From assembly GCA_902729315.2 (NCBI GenBank), contig LR746274.1, positions 6,011,037 to 6,075,036 on the forward strand: DNA of 64,000 nt. The letters are read 5' to 3'. The notes beneath the pieces were generated by a model. The model saw only the letters and a list, made by a program, of their open reading frames with translations, made no database searches and was not told the origin of the DNA. The first letter of the stretch is position 1. Every line of letters begins with the position of its first letter. The DNA comes from Spirodela intermedia (lineage: Eukaryota > Streptophyta > Magnoliopsida > Alismatales > Araceae). A program made the position numbers and the translations under genes. Positions 38,413 through 51,209 of the stretch are shown one piece after another.

Positions 38413-40998
38413 ATAACCACCACCCCTCTCAAGCACCTTATTCTCAAGGTAAAACTGTGAAAATTATTTTTAGATGAGGGAAATTGGTTCCCAAGAGGCC
38501 TCGCCAAAAGTATTGAGTTCCATCATATGAGGCTTTTAAACCTGCTATGGAATTGTTGACTATTAAGATTTCTTTGGGTTGAACCACCAGTTGGCCTTTT
38601 CCATCAAGTCCCTTAGGAAGAGGATGAATTTTTTGTTGAGATCTCCATTGCCCTGCACAAAAGAGAGACATGAAACATTGGGTGAAGTAATGAAGAGGAA
38701 GGGAGGACCAGCTTAGTTCGATCTGCTATAAGATTATAAATGGTCCATAACAGGGGGGGGGGGGCTAATCTCTCATTAATTTTCATGACTAAGATTTCAT
38801 TTAATAGGGTCTTAGTCTAAGGAAACCAGATCTCCAACAACAAATTCCAAATCTCAGTGGTGTTTATTTGTATGTATTTTCATTTGAGATTGAATCTGAT
38901 GAAGATGGTGCTTGAGTTGATCCAAAGCTTAGTCACAAGACATCAATTGCTGGTCGACAGCCCCAATTGGAATGGCAAGTGATCCATAACACAATAGAGG
39001 GAACAGACCCTTGTCTTACAAGGTCTTGAAGGATGCAATACCAATTGAGATGTGAAATAAAGTAGTATAATTGAACTATGCCCAATGGAGCTAAGAACTT
39101 TATATTTTAAAACTAGATGATGCATAGCATCGGAAAATTCTCCACACATCTATTCACTACTTCTATTTGACCATTGATCTGCTTTATTTTAAGATGATTC
39201 CCTAGAATCTTGATCATAAATAATAAATTTAGGGGTGGGTACTATAGAGGCAGATGATTTTCTTAGTGAACTTGTTTGCAATAGAACTTGTTCAAAATGG
39301 ATGTTTTGATGAAATAAAAGTAACATATTTTGATAATTTATCTACCACAACCAAATTTTGAGTTGAAACTTATTGATGCTGGTAACTGTTCAATAAAGTC
39401 TATAGTGAGATCATCACATTCCTAGTTCAAGATTGGGAGAGGCTGTAGGATAGCATGAGTTAAGGAGGATGATTTGTTGTGCAAGTAAATCTCACAAGCA
39501 TCTACATGTGCCTTAGTCATCAACTTCATTTTGGCCCAATAAATGACTAATTATTGAAATATTCTCAAAAAACATCTAGAATTACTTGAGAGTTAGAAAG
39601 GATGGCTAGTCATCTATTGTAGTAGAGTTCTTGGTTGAGAGTAAAATCTTGTCAAAAGAGTTCTCCTTTGAAGAGAGATTGGTAGATGAGACCCAAATAA
39701 GGGTCAACTTGAATTTTAATCTTTATGGAAGGTAGAGTAGAACATGTCTATCAGTCAGAATCACCCCTTAATATTGTATCAATGAAAGGAGACATGAGAG
39801 AGCATCAATAGTTTTGTTGCACCCTCTTTTCTTGTATTTAGTCACAAAATAAAAACCCATCAGTTTAAAAGGTTACTTTTGAAATTGAAGAGGTACATGT
39901 TGTTTCATGATAAATTTTAAGCTTTGTTGATCCATGTAGATAGATAGTAAATCTACAACCCATGAAATAGTGGTGCCATTTGAGCATGATCATAAGTTTA
40001 CAATCATAAGTTGATTTGGTTTGATTTCTTAGATAAAAGAATGACTAAAATATGCAATTGGCCTCCCATGTTGTATTAATACCATTCCAAGTTCATCACT
40101 TGACGCATTGGTCTCTAGTATAAATTGAGAGGAGAAATCAGGGAGGACTAATGATGATATTGAACTCATCTTTTTCTTAAATTATTAAAATAACTTTTGC
40201 ATTAATTCTTGTCAATCGAATGAGTCATTGAGTTGTTGAGTCAAAAGGTTGGCTAGCATTACATATCCTACCAAAAACCTGGAGTAATAACCCATTAGGT
40301 TAAAATTTTCTTAATTTTATGGAGTTTGTAGGAGTTGGCCACTTAAACATGGCTTCATTTTTTCTTTTGTCATCTGCCACTCATGTTGTCAAGATTATCA
40401 TGACTAAAATACTTTAATTATGGGTGAGCAATGTGGTCCTTTTTCTTGTTAATATGTAGTTGATGCTACTGCAAAACTCTAAAAATATGTCTTAGGTGTA
40501 GAAAATGTTATCATTTGTCTTTGTTGTAAATCAAGATGTGTTCAATAAAACTTAATACAAATATACAAAGAAATCATCTAAAAATATTATTCATAAATAA
40601 TTAAAATGTGACAATTGCATTGACTAATTTGAATAACATAACTATTTACTCGTAATAGCCTTTGTGGATCTTAAAAGTTGTCTTATGAATATCTATAACA
40701 ATCATCTTGATCTGATGGAAATCAGATTTCGAATTTATCTTAGAAAAAATTATAGCACCAAAGAATTCGTCTAATAACTCTTCCATCATCAATATAGAGA
40801 ACTTGTTAAAGATATTGAGCTTATTTAAATCTCTATAATCAATACATACGTCATCCTCCGTCCTTCTTTACTAATAGCCTAGGACTTGAAAATAGACTTC
40901 CAAAAAGTACCCTCCTTTCTCTTCCCCTCAGTACTTAACCCAAATCGTTTATGGGTTACCCTTCTAAGGCTCTAAGTTGGGCTGGGGCTGGGTCACTT
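38413..40998 (-). mobile_element. Degenerate Ty3/gypsy retrotransposon, gag-less
   Basis: On the minus strand broken reverse-transcriptase motifs are readable: FSSPRLLVKKDG (about 40856-40898), CIDYRDLNKLN (about 40815-40850), ELLDEFFGAIIFSKI (about 40740-40790) and the catalytic-type LDDFFVY (about 40562-40582). An integrase motif GQIEVVNRCVENF is at about 39133-39172. Frames are interrupted by many stops and shifts, so the element is dead. RT upstream of IN marks Ty3/gypsy order. Upstream of the RT there is no gag or protease; instead an LTR-like fragment (40900-40998) abuts it. Confidence 0.85.
40900..40998 (-). repeat. Truncated 5' LTR fragment
   Basis: The stretch from CCAAAAAGTACCCTCC to GGGCTGGGTCACTT matches 38219-38363 with substitutions and one internal deletion of about 40 bases. 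It touches the RT remnant on its left side. Confidence 0.7.
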
Positions 40999-41641
40999 AA
41001 CACTCCTTAAGAGCATGGAAGCACTCATGCAGACCACCACCACCACCTGACCTTGGGTCAATAAATATCACCCAACTCGCTAGCAACATCCTTGATTCCA
41101 CGGTGCAGCATTTCCAAAAGGGAAACATTAATCGGAGATAAAGAGTAAGGAAAGGTGTGACTTCCTGCAGACATGTGTAGCGTGGTGGGCCGTTTAAAAC
41201 CCCTTGGACTTAGATAGAGAGAGAGAGAGAGAGAGAGGGATGCTCGGCTCAACAAGTTGAGCAGGGTCTCCAAGTTATCAGGACCTTGTCTAGTTGTATA
41301 GAATGTACACTCACGCCCAGATAACAAAAACAAGCAAAGGCAAACCGCCGGCTCATGATCCTGAGCTCACTTTCGGAGTCAACCATATTTGCCCTTATTT
41401 TCTATATTTGACGAATGTCCTTGCCCACCCACCGCCCCTCCACGAGCCTTCTTCCCCTCTTCCCTCTTCTTCTTTCCCTCAGCAGTTTGCAAGCATTTTT
41501 GACAGTTTGGGGGCGGGTATAGAGGGAAACAAAAACTCCCCCGTACCTGTCCGACAAAGGAAAAAAATATCGTCACTCCACATTTGTCAGTCAAGAATCC
41601 TGCAACGATAATGAAGCCGGGTTCGCAGGGGAGGGAATCAG

Positions 41642-41663
41642 GTTTCAAGGGATGAATTTCCAT

Positions 41664-41698
<35 letters not shown>

Positions 41699-41880
41699 CT
41701 AGGGGACGAGCTGGGCAAGGCTGAAACTTCGGCCTCAGGGCAGTGATACCCCCAGGTGTGTGCGGTGGAGGTTTCAAGGGATGGGTTTCCGGCTCTCTCT
41801 CTCTCTCTCTCTCTCTCTAGGGGACGGGCTGGGCAAGGTGAAGCTTCGGCCTCAAGGCAGTGATACCCCTAGGTGTGGGG
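41642..41880. repeat. Tandem duplicated (CT)n block
   Basis: Two copies start near 41642 and 41769. Each holds TTTCAAGGGATG, a CT run, CTAGGGGACG, GCTGGGCAAGG, CTTCGGCCTCA and GGCAGTGATACCCC. Substitutions are few, so the duplication appears young. It lies about 200 bp beyond the LETM1 stop. Confidence 0.85.
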
Positions 41881-42075
41881 AAGGATGAAGAGGGAGAGAA
41901 GAAGGTTGCAGGTGGCCAGAGGCATTGGATTGTGATCACTAGCCAATCTTGGAAGCCAGCCTCATCCCAGAGAAACTTGAATCAAAGGAGGAGTACCTCA
42001 ACTAAGCCGAGCTCCAATATCGACTGAAGAACGGAATCCATAGCTGGGAAAGAACGGAGGGACGCTTCTTCTTCT

Positions 42076-42201
42076 TCACGGTTTCTCAGCCGCTTCTGCA
42101 ATGGGATCATCCTTCTGGCTGCCGAGCTTCACAATGTCCTCCACAAGAATCTTCCCCTCTGCAGTAATCACAAACCCAAAAGTGGTTCAAGCCCCACTGC
42201 T

Positions 42202-42237
<36 letters not shown>

Positions 42238-45200
42238 AAATGGGGAAAGAAGAGGAAAAAATTATGAGGGTGAAGCAGGCGTTGACCTCTGTCCTTCGAA
42301 AGATTGCTGATGAGCTCCTGAACTCCTTCCTTGTTCAGCGTGTCCTTGAGGTACATGGCAGCGAATGCTACCTCTTCCGGCGTCACCTTCCCGTCGTGGT
42401 CACTACACGGCCAAAAAGTCAAACGTTGCTCTCGACTGAAATACCTATGGGCTAACCTCATGCCGTTCAAAGGCCCACCCGACCTCCACATGCACTTACA
42501 CATGGATAAGATAGACACAGGGAGAGAGAGAGAGAGAGAGAGAGGATTGGGGACGTGGGTAATTATGAGACAGCCACGTCGGCATGGGGGCTTCTGGGAC
42601 AACCCACGTTGACCCAAACCAGGCCCGTTTTTCTCCTTCCGGGCTTGATTTTTCAGGCCCAAAACCAGGAAAACCGGGCCGGACGGGGCCTCTCCCGCCA
42701 TCAACATAAAATCTCCTGGCAGGATCTCCACTAGAATATAAACCCTCGTAAACATGCCTACCTGTCCAGCAGCTGCCAACGATTGCCAATTGCAGCATCC
42801 ACATCATCAATCTCCTTCTCGAGCTTCTGCAGCATGGCGTCGACCTGGGATGGGCAATAATAGGAAGGATATCATATGGAGATTTAACAACAAAAACCAT
42901 ATGAATTTCTATTGAAAAGGGTAACAATAGGCCGTAATGGACTACTGAGAGATCCTCCCTCACCCGGTCTATGAGCGCCGAAGAGACCCTGTCTCCTGCG
43001 GCCAGCTCAGCTGCATGGTCACTCATCTCCCTAGCAGCCTTGTAGGCCTTCTTAGCCTCCTCTTCCCCATCAGTGCCCTCCTTCGACACCATGCTGTTGT
43101 ACAGCTCGATCTGCCAAAGAGCGACAGCCATCAAAGCTCGGAGATTCCAATCATGGAAAAGAAATGGCTGATGAAGGACGCCATGTAGGGAAATGATGAG
43201 ATGAGAGAAACAGGGGGCTACCTCTTTATTGACGAGGCTCAAGAACTCTTCCCGCTCCATGCTGACCGACTGTGGTGTCATTGAGTGGCGATCTCAGTGT
43301 TGAATATGGAGGAGGGAAGAATTTTTTGGGTAATTAGAAAATGGGTCTCTGATCTTACTGAAGCTGATGCTAGAACAGCCAATGCACGACTGATGTTGCA
43401 GAATTCTTCACGCTTGTCCAAAGATTTGGCTTTAGCCAGATCCTGAGCTTCCCTTGCGGTTGGAGCAGTCATTTCTTTTAGAGCCAGATCCTCCTGGATG
43501 ATGACGGGTTCCTTAATCTTTGCCTTCTCTTCCTTTTCCTTTTCCTTCTCTTCTTCCTGTGGTTTCAAACCAAATCTCATAAAAGTATTAAGATCGAAGA
43601 AAAATAATGTAGATTCATGAAGTTATCAATCCGTTGATCTAAGTCAAAGAACTCTATTCATTCCAAACTTCCCTCAGAGAATAGATAATGAATAAATCTG
43701 TAAACTCTACAAAACCTGCGTATGAATGAAAAATTATGACGGTGAGGTTCAAAAAATATTTTCGGATGATTCTATAAATTGAATTAATGGGTGTAGGTAC
43801 ACTTTGACATATTTAAAAACCCTGCACTTTTTCTACAAATCTCTCCATCTTCTACAATTGTGAGGAAGAATGTCAAACAGTGGCACTGAAAAGGCAACGA
43901 TAAAGGGAGCATTAATGAGTTTCCCAACAGCCTCAGCCGCACAGGTAAATCTGGTTAAAGTACTAGTGTAGCATTGAGAACTAGTCAATGAAATTGCCTA
44001 TTTCCAGAGATGGATTTTGGTTTTCTAGCCAATCGGGACTCCGAGATGGTCAAATTATGAATCCATTTTTTAACAAGTAGAAAAATAAATTAATATGAAT
44101 ATTTGCATATGTTGTTTTTCATTAGTTAGATTCAAACTGGAAAGCCACACTTCCGTAGACACTAAGCTGCTAGTCAGTGAATGCAGAACCACTGGCGTCA
44201 CCAAATAAAAGGGTGGAGAAAATAAGTGATGGCAATCAAAAGATCAGTTAATTTCTGCAGGAAAAAATATTTACTAGCTCCAGACAAAACCAGGCCATTT
44301 ATATGAGACTGAGACAGGGGGGAGAGAGAGAGAGAGATTTACTGATTATGAGTTTGAAAGAGAGCGTGGCTCAAATAATTCAATTAAAATTCTCGGGTAA
44401 CAGATAATATGGACAACGGGAACACATCCAAAGGAAAAGGGAGAGAATTGGCAAAAAACACACAGACCTTGATAAGCTCTTCCTGCATTTCAAGGAATTC
44501 CAGTTTTCTTCTCCTCTCAGAAACAGAATCTTCAGATGGAAGCCCGGTACCAACAGTATCCACTACTTCATCTGGTAGGGAGGATAATGTAGCTACAACA
44601 GCTTCCTCAGGTCTTATCTTTCCAGAAACAGTGAACGCTCTAGAGTAAGACAGAACAAGCGACAGCTTAAGTTTAAGGTTTTTTTCAAAAAGAAAGCTAC
44701 ATTTGTAAAGTAACCAATTAAAGGAGATTAGCATACCTTGAAAGAATTAGAAGAGAAGAAGGCATGGAATGATTGAGGGATAAGTCCAACCAGTCACGCA
44801 GCTGAATGAAAACATAAGGTTTAGTATCCAAAGTTTCCAAGCTGTTCTTTCTAAGCTATCTATAAATATCTAATAAATCAAAAAGAAAGAAATGAGTGTA
44901 CAAATGATCCAAAGAATCAACGAACGTGTTGGTAATCTAATGAACATGGACAACTGGATGAAAGTACTGGGACCAATCGATTAAATCAGATCATCATAAC
45001 AGCCATCGTTAACAGGAAAAAGAGGTAAAAACCTGTTGGCGCATGTCCTCTCTTGAAAGTAGCCCGAGGTAGCCCCGATCCCTACAAGCTTGCCTAAGCT
45101 CAGAATCAGACAGAGACTCTATACCTTCTGCCTGGATAAGCTTATCATCATTCTTTATCCTGGGAGCGTTTTGAAATAAAATAGTTAGCATCTCATTTGA

Positions 45201-48200
45201 AAATATTCAATAGCTCAGACATTTTAATCCTCAGCCCAAAAACCCACCTATAGGAAAGAACCCTGAGCTACCCCCAAAAAAAGAAAAAAATACCGAAGGG
45301 GTTTACTGACTCAGTTCCTATCCATATGATAGCATAGTGCTGTTGAAATATTACGATGACGGGACTACTTCCTAAGAGATTGGTTTGTTCAGACCGGCAG
45401 GAGGGCCCTGCGTTATCAATGAAGGGAGCCCTAGTGCGTTGTAGATTCTTATCCAAGACTTGATCCACAGGCCCGATACCACAGGCCCATAAACCATGTA
45501 TATCGCCTTAGATTTGCGCGTCATATAGTTTACCTTCAGTTTTCCATTTCTATTTATTGAGGTAGAAAATTAAACCCACAATCAATAAGGAAAAAACGAA
45601 AAGAAGACAACCCAGGAATAGCCCCTCTATCCATTTGGTAAGAGTCCAAGACAGCAAACCAAAAGTAAGATAAATTATGCATTCCCTATCTTCAACAGAC
45701 TAGACCAATTCACTCCCAATCTCCATTCTTTTACACCGATCAACCTTTACTCAGCTATCCCCACCACCCCAACAAATCTTCTGCTGGAAAGAAAGAGATT
45801 AGCCGTTTTACATTATACTCACTCTGTGGATTCCATTTTATTCTGAACAGCATTAAGGGTTTTGAAATTTCGCTTCCCCTTCAGGTATTATGTTCCATTT
45901 TTTACCCCATCATTTCTCCAACATTTATTTTACTTTATTCATCCATAGTATTAAACATCTACTTGCAAATATGAGTTTCACATCGCTAGCAGATGCAAAT
46001 CTTCTCCGAGAGCCTGAAGTTATTCTGGGTGTCAGCAAACTATATATAACTGATAAAACCATGCATGAAGCTTTTGCACCCAGTTATATGGCTCGTAAGC
46101 TACCCCACAATGACCGGACAAGGACTAGCGGTGATAATGTTTATTTCTAGACAAGATAAGCAAGTCATTCAACGAAATAACTATAACTGATAAAACTAGC
46201 TCCGACAAGTTATATAACCTTTATACGAATGTGATAAAATATAACTTCATGAAATAAGGACAATGGGACAATCCACTTTCATTAAAAGAAACAGGTAGCA
46301 GAGGACTCACTCTTGTAGCTTTCTCCGCAGCATGTACCGCAAATACTTATCCGTTCCATAAGGCTGGATCCCCATATACTTACACATGTTAACCAACCTT
46401 GGCCTGAGAATGGCAGTTGAAAAGAATAACAGAATGTAGATTGTATCATTTTCTTAAAAGCAAATAAAGCGACATGCAATATAACCAGTGTTTAAAATGC
46501 AACCTGCTGATGTTGTCCAGAGTCAACTCATCATTGAACAGCTTTGCAAAACCGAGAATTTCCTCATTAGAGACAGGGGACCCTCTCCGGACCTATGGCA
46601 AAGCAAATATTTCAAAACATATCGACTACATCTGATAAGATTGATCAATCAAAGAAAGAAACCCAAAAACATTGGGCTGAAGCGTGAACCACATTTAACC
46701 CCGAATACAACAAAAAAGTTTACTTTGTTCAAAAATTCGTCAAGATCTTCGGCTGTCTGTTTTATTTCTCCACTACGTGATATCTGAACTTCCTTGGCCA
46801 TTTCTTGAGCCGTGTCCTGTAAAAATTTTGCATATTCTATCCTTGCGTTGAGCTTCCTTTTCATTTTTTCCTGCATTTACAGCATCAGAATAAGGACATT
46901 TCTCTCTTGACAAATTAGAACAAAATTAGAGGAATTAGAATCCTATAAATCCCAGAATTACAAATTGACTTGCAATAATATGCAATTAGGAATTATTACT
47001 AGCTCACGTGTGCGCTACATTTCCTGTTGTTGATAAATGTTGAAATACCCAACGTACCAGTCTCCACACCAAAAAGATCCCTTCTTTTAATTGGATATTA
47101 AATATCAAAAAAATATATCTGAACTCAATTTTATACAGAATAACCAAAGGAGCAATTTTAATACGGTTTTGAGATTCCCGTCTCTACTACCATTCACAGC
47201 TTACACAAGAAAGATCTCAATAACCACAAATGACTTATGTTCCATACGTTCGTCTATGCATACAGTAAGATTGGCAAAGGACTTCATCTGTTGAGAAAAT
47301 AGAAAGAAGAAAGGTAAATATGTTCAATCTTCAGTGACCAGAAAATGTACACCGGAAACCAATACTGTTGTTCAGTCATATGCGTGCAAAATGATAGGCA
47401 TCTCTGTTAACGTGGAACCATACGTTGAGCATTAAATTAAAAGTATGAAGGATATAGAAGCAACAAAGTATGAAGGATATAGAAGCAACCCCAGTGCGTC
47501 ATATGGCAGTAGTCAAGTCTTCAGAAGGAGAGAAGCAGAAAATATGATTTCCTCGGGTAGAAAATATTTAAGACATGGACAACAAAAATACTTTGTTTTG
47601 CAGGAGCTGCATATGAATATGCATACGATCCAGATTTAGGCACTTTTGACGTATCCAAGCTTCTTATGTAATTGCTCAGGGAGATACAATATAAAGATGT
47701 CCATTAATGAATGGCATTAACTACATATAGGCACATAAGTCTCATAACTAAAACTTTCCAAACGTAACAATAAAAATATAGCTAGCAGTACCTCTTCCTT
47801 CATCTTGTCTTGAAAAGTGGATGGTAACATGTTGGGGAAAACCTTCAGGAAAACTGGCAACAAGAACTCCATGAATGGTACAATGATAAAAACTGCGAAT
47901 GGAACTAGCCTGAATATATCCGCTGTGGTGCGAGTCAACTGCTGTCGCTCCCTTCTAGAAAGGTTCTTTCCACCAGCAAGCTTCAACAATAATCGTGAGG
48001 ATATTCTCACATCTGCCCATAGTAGCTTAGAGCCCAGCCAGTAATGCTGCAAAGCAGAAATAAATTCATTCTTCCAATGGGCGAGTTTATTGGCCCAGTC
48101 CGCCCTTGAGAAAAAAGAAAGAAGAACTGAATCAGCTAAATGAATAAAGTAGGCTCATCCATCATATCATTCCAGTATATTTTTCACTTCGAAATTAAAA

Positions 48201-48815
48201 AAAAAAGGATTTACACCTGCTCATTGAGGCAATGGCTCTCAAAGCAGGCCCAATCCCAAGAAGCCTCGCCCAGAGCCTCTGTAGAGGTTTTTTGGCATCC
48301 TTCTGGGACCCCTGCAACTGTTTAGCCTTTGCTTTAGCTTTTGCAGTGCTCAGACCTTCAACGGCCTGATCACATTCCTCAGGTGACGGCTCCTTTGATT
48401 GCTTTTGGCTCTGATCATCATTCTCTTCATCCCCTCTCCCCGCAGCAGGTTGTCCTGCTGTGGCTGTGGTCGCAGTCCGCACAGATTGCAGAAAGTACCT
48501 TGCTCCTAATGGCAGGGAGATGTCGAATTTCGCACTTATATTTTCGCTCGTAGAAAAACAAACGGGAGGTCGCTGCAGAATTTTAGCTGTGCCATAACCC
48601 CAGTGTTCATCCTTGATAGCTGAAATCAATTGGTTCTCCTTTACTTTATCAGCATCGTGAACATTGTCCCTCAAAACCTGATGTAAATATCCTGTGTACC
48701 AATCCTGAGATGATCGCCCATGCCCAAGTATCGAGAGGCAAAACGTGGGACCAGCTGGAGCATCTGGACGGTTGAATAGGTGCCTTCTTCCCCTGGTAAT
48801 CAATCTTGAAGCCAT
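42076..48815 (-). CDS. LETM1: LETM1-type mitochondrial inner-membrane protein
   Basis: Fourteen coding exons give 759 residues. From the start they are 48217-48815, 47792-48104, 46724-46870, 46504-46592, 46311-46403, 45033-45159, 44737-44801, 44468-44639, 43359-43556, 43222-43269, 42964-43110, 42762-42844, 42287-42402 and 42076-42158. The basic N-terminus MASRLITRGRR fits a mitochondrial presequence. One membrane helix lies at about 264-286, followed by the LETM1 ribosome-binding-like domain (GIQPYGTDKYLRYMLRRKL). A Lys/Glu coiled region follows, then an EF-hand loop DSDHDGKVTPEE (693-704) with canonical Ca2+ ligands, created across the exon 12/13 border. LETM1 proteins act in K+/H+ or Ca2+/H+ exchange and mitochondrial translation. 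The start is preceded by an acceptor at 48830, so a leader intron is likely. All phases match. Confidence 0.95.
42201..42236. repeat. (CT)n microsatellite in the last LETM1 intron
   Basis: A pure CT run of about 32 bases, within the intron 42159-42286. Confidence 0.9.
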
Positions 48816-48829
48816 CTCCAACAGGTTTT

Positions 48830-49445
48830 CTGCTTCAGGGCAGAAAATTAAGTTTCATACCTTTCAGAATTGCCAACGTCTAATCAAGGCAACAGCATTT
48901 AAATGCACTTCTCATACAAATCGCTCCACCTCTCGATGACAAACCATCACGCGTGGTGATGTGATGAATAACCTGAAGAAGGTTACAAAAAACATCAAGC
49001 GGTTTTGAATAAATGAGTGACTGGATGGCTCGCGATCAACATCTCCCGCGGAGCGAAGATCGCTACAGCAGGAAGGAATAAAAGCATTCACATGAGAAGA
49101 AAATAATCCTAAGCATTCGGGAAACATCTGCTCGATAGAAACTACAAGTTTCTGCCCACAACGTTTTTATGAGACACGGCATTTCAACCTCGACCCGACT
49201 ATACAAACTCCAGACGGAAGCAAATAGACGTGTCAACGTCGGGATGAAAATAGTGAACAATTATTTAGAATGAAATCGATACCGCCTCAAAGGTTCGTCC
49301 GATAATTCAATGACCTCTCTCTCTAACTACAGCACCAACCCCGCCCCCCAAACAAAAACAAAAAAAACACTTAGAGCATCCAGCAAGCAACCACCTGCTC
49401 CGGTAGACAAGGAGAAGCTCGTTTGAAAAAAGAGGGCCAACTCAC
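48830..49445 (-). other. Probable LETM1 leader intron
   Basis: On the minus strand a donor TTTGCG|GTGAGT (border 49446/49445) and an acceptor GAAGCAG|AAAACC (border 48830/48829) bracket 616 bases; the start codon follows 14 bases later. The leader exon would extend from 49446 to roughly 49700. Confidence 0.5.
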
Positions 49446-51017
49446 CGCAAACTTTTCAGATTTTCTTGGCAGCAGCACCTTCGCCCCTTATCGAGCTGCC
49501 GGAAGCCCCTCCAACGCACGAACACGGGGAACTGGATCTCCCCCAACCACAGAGAGTTCCGCGATCCTTCCACACCAGGCCTCTCCCCCTACACTTCCAG
49601 CAAAAACAACCTCAATTGGGCAGAGCGCAGTAGAAAGTGGGCGAGAAGATAGGAAGGGGATTGGAGAGGGTTTAAGCTCCTTGCGCAGTTCGCAGTGGCG
49701 AGGCAAAGAAGCTACCAAAAGAAATGGCTTCCGAATTTATATGAACAAGAAAGGGCTGCGGTCCGTGGGAGCTGTGGGGGTCAGTCTCCACTCTCTCTCC
49801 CCGACTTGCCAGCCAAGGAACATGGAGAGATCCGGATCGTTAGATCTCGATCTATCGACGAATCTCTGCCGTCCGAAAAAATACCATCCGGGAATAATTC
49901 GGATTCTGATCCTTTCCGCACGTGGGACAAAGAAAATAAATATGTATTAGTTATCTAAAATATATAAAAAATACAATGAAATAAATATTAATCGCTCATG
50001 ATTGATGCCCTTTTTTTAAGAATAACTCCTCCATAATATCATAATTCTTCCTAGCTATTTATGTTGAATTAATGTCTAAAAAACCTTAGTGAACTTAAAA
50101 GCATCGCATTAATATATGATATGTAGTCATATAATTTTATGACGAGATATTTTTTTAAGTAAGCATGCTTTTTAAGATTATGTCCGTTAATGGAAAATAT
50201 GAACAAAGGAAATAAATATGGTGCTATGGTTTTTTATTTTATTTTTTTAATCTTGTATCCGTGTTAAGGCTATGAAAAACATAAATATGAATTTTGATGG
50301 AAAATCAGCTCTAACCCATATTGGTTTAAAATACCCATTAATTCGTATTTATCCATAAAAAATAGAAGAAAGCCAATTTAGCATAAATCTTATTACCCAA
50401 AAATTTATGAACTATTTAAAATAAAAAATAAGTTCGATCTTGATAGCGGGTCACTTGGGCCCGGCACAATTTTTAAAAGTTTGGCATATTAAAGTAAGCT
50501 GTAGAGACTAGAGGAGGGTCGAACTCAAGCCCGAAATGCATCAGACAGAAAAAAAAAAAAAAAAAAAGAAGTAAAAAATTATGTTTTTGTTGCCCCCACC
50601 GTGGTTGTTCCCACTAAAATGATGGGCCAGGCTTCAAAGGCCCGAAGTCCCAAGCCCGGCTCGCATGGAGGAGCCTCCGTCAACGGAAAATAGAAAAAAA
50701 AGGGTCGTGGGGACCAGTCAATTCCGGTTGCTGACCTGGACAAAACACCTGGTCCAGTGGGAGTTCTGGTTGTAGGGAAGAAACGTATGCTGACGTGGGA
50801 GGTGTGGCGGGAAGGGTAAACGGGGCTTCTTCTTCTCTCCCCCTCGCCCCACCCTCTTCCCGTCGTGGTGGTTACGAGGCCGTCGCCTTCTTCGACAGCA
50901 TCCCCCCCTGCCCAGATCGAGAGGCTGTTCTCGAAGAATGATTGATCTTTGCTGATTAGAGGGATTGGAGATCCGTGATTTCTCCCTGCAACCCCGCCGG
51001 CGTCTCGATCTTCGGGT

Positions 51018-51052
<35 letters not shown>

Positions 51053-51209
51053 GGGAGGGAGAGAAAAGCCGGGGCCATATGGAGCTGAGGTTAGGGCGGA
51101 TCCGTGATACGGGCTGTTCTTGCAGTTGCCGACGAAGTTCCTGTTCCTCAAGGAGCCTCACCTGCGAGCCCTCTGATTCCTTCTGACCCCGGCTTTCACC
51201 ACGAGCGCC
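49446..51209. other. Divergent spacer, LETM1/WNK
   Basis: It contains the probable LETM1 leader (to about 49700), an AT-rich core at 49950-50560 with a poly-A run near 50550, TGGGCC/GGCCC words at 50620-50665, and the WNK leader. The leader has a CT run at 51020-51051 and a possible acceptor CTTGCAG near 51125. No coding frame is supported. Confidence 0.55.
51020..51051. repeat. (CT)n in the WNK leader
   Basis: An uninterrupted CT run about 150-190 bp upstream of the start codon, typical of pyrimidine-rich plant leaders. Confidence 0.85.

Larger units (their letters stand above)
37448..42075. other. Convergent spacer with a decayed retroelement
   Basis: Between the 3' ends of TatSF1 (+) and LETM1 (-) lie an impure poly-C tract (37468-37499), a relic Ty3/gypsy element (about 37969-41000) and a duplicated (CT)n block (41642-41880). 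No functional gene is seen. Confidence 0.7.

Noticed and set aside
42496-42779. Long minus-strand frames of 200-260 codons over LETM1 exons
   Set aside because: They read through introns; the exon chain with matched phases explains the sequence better.
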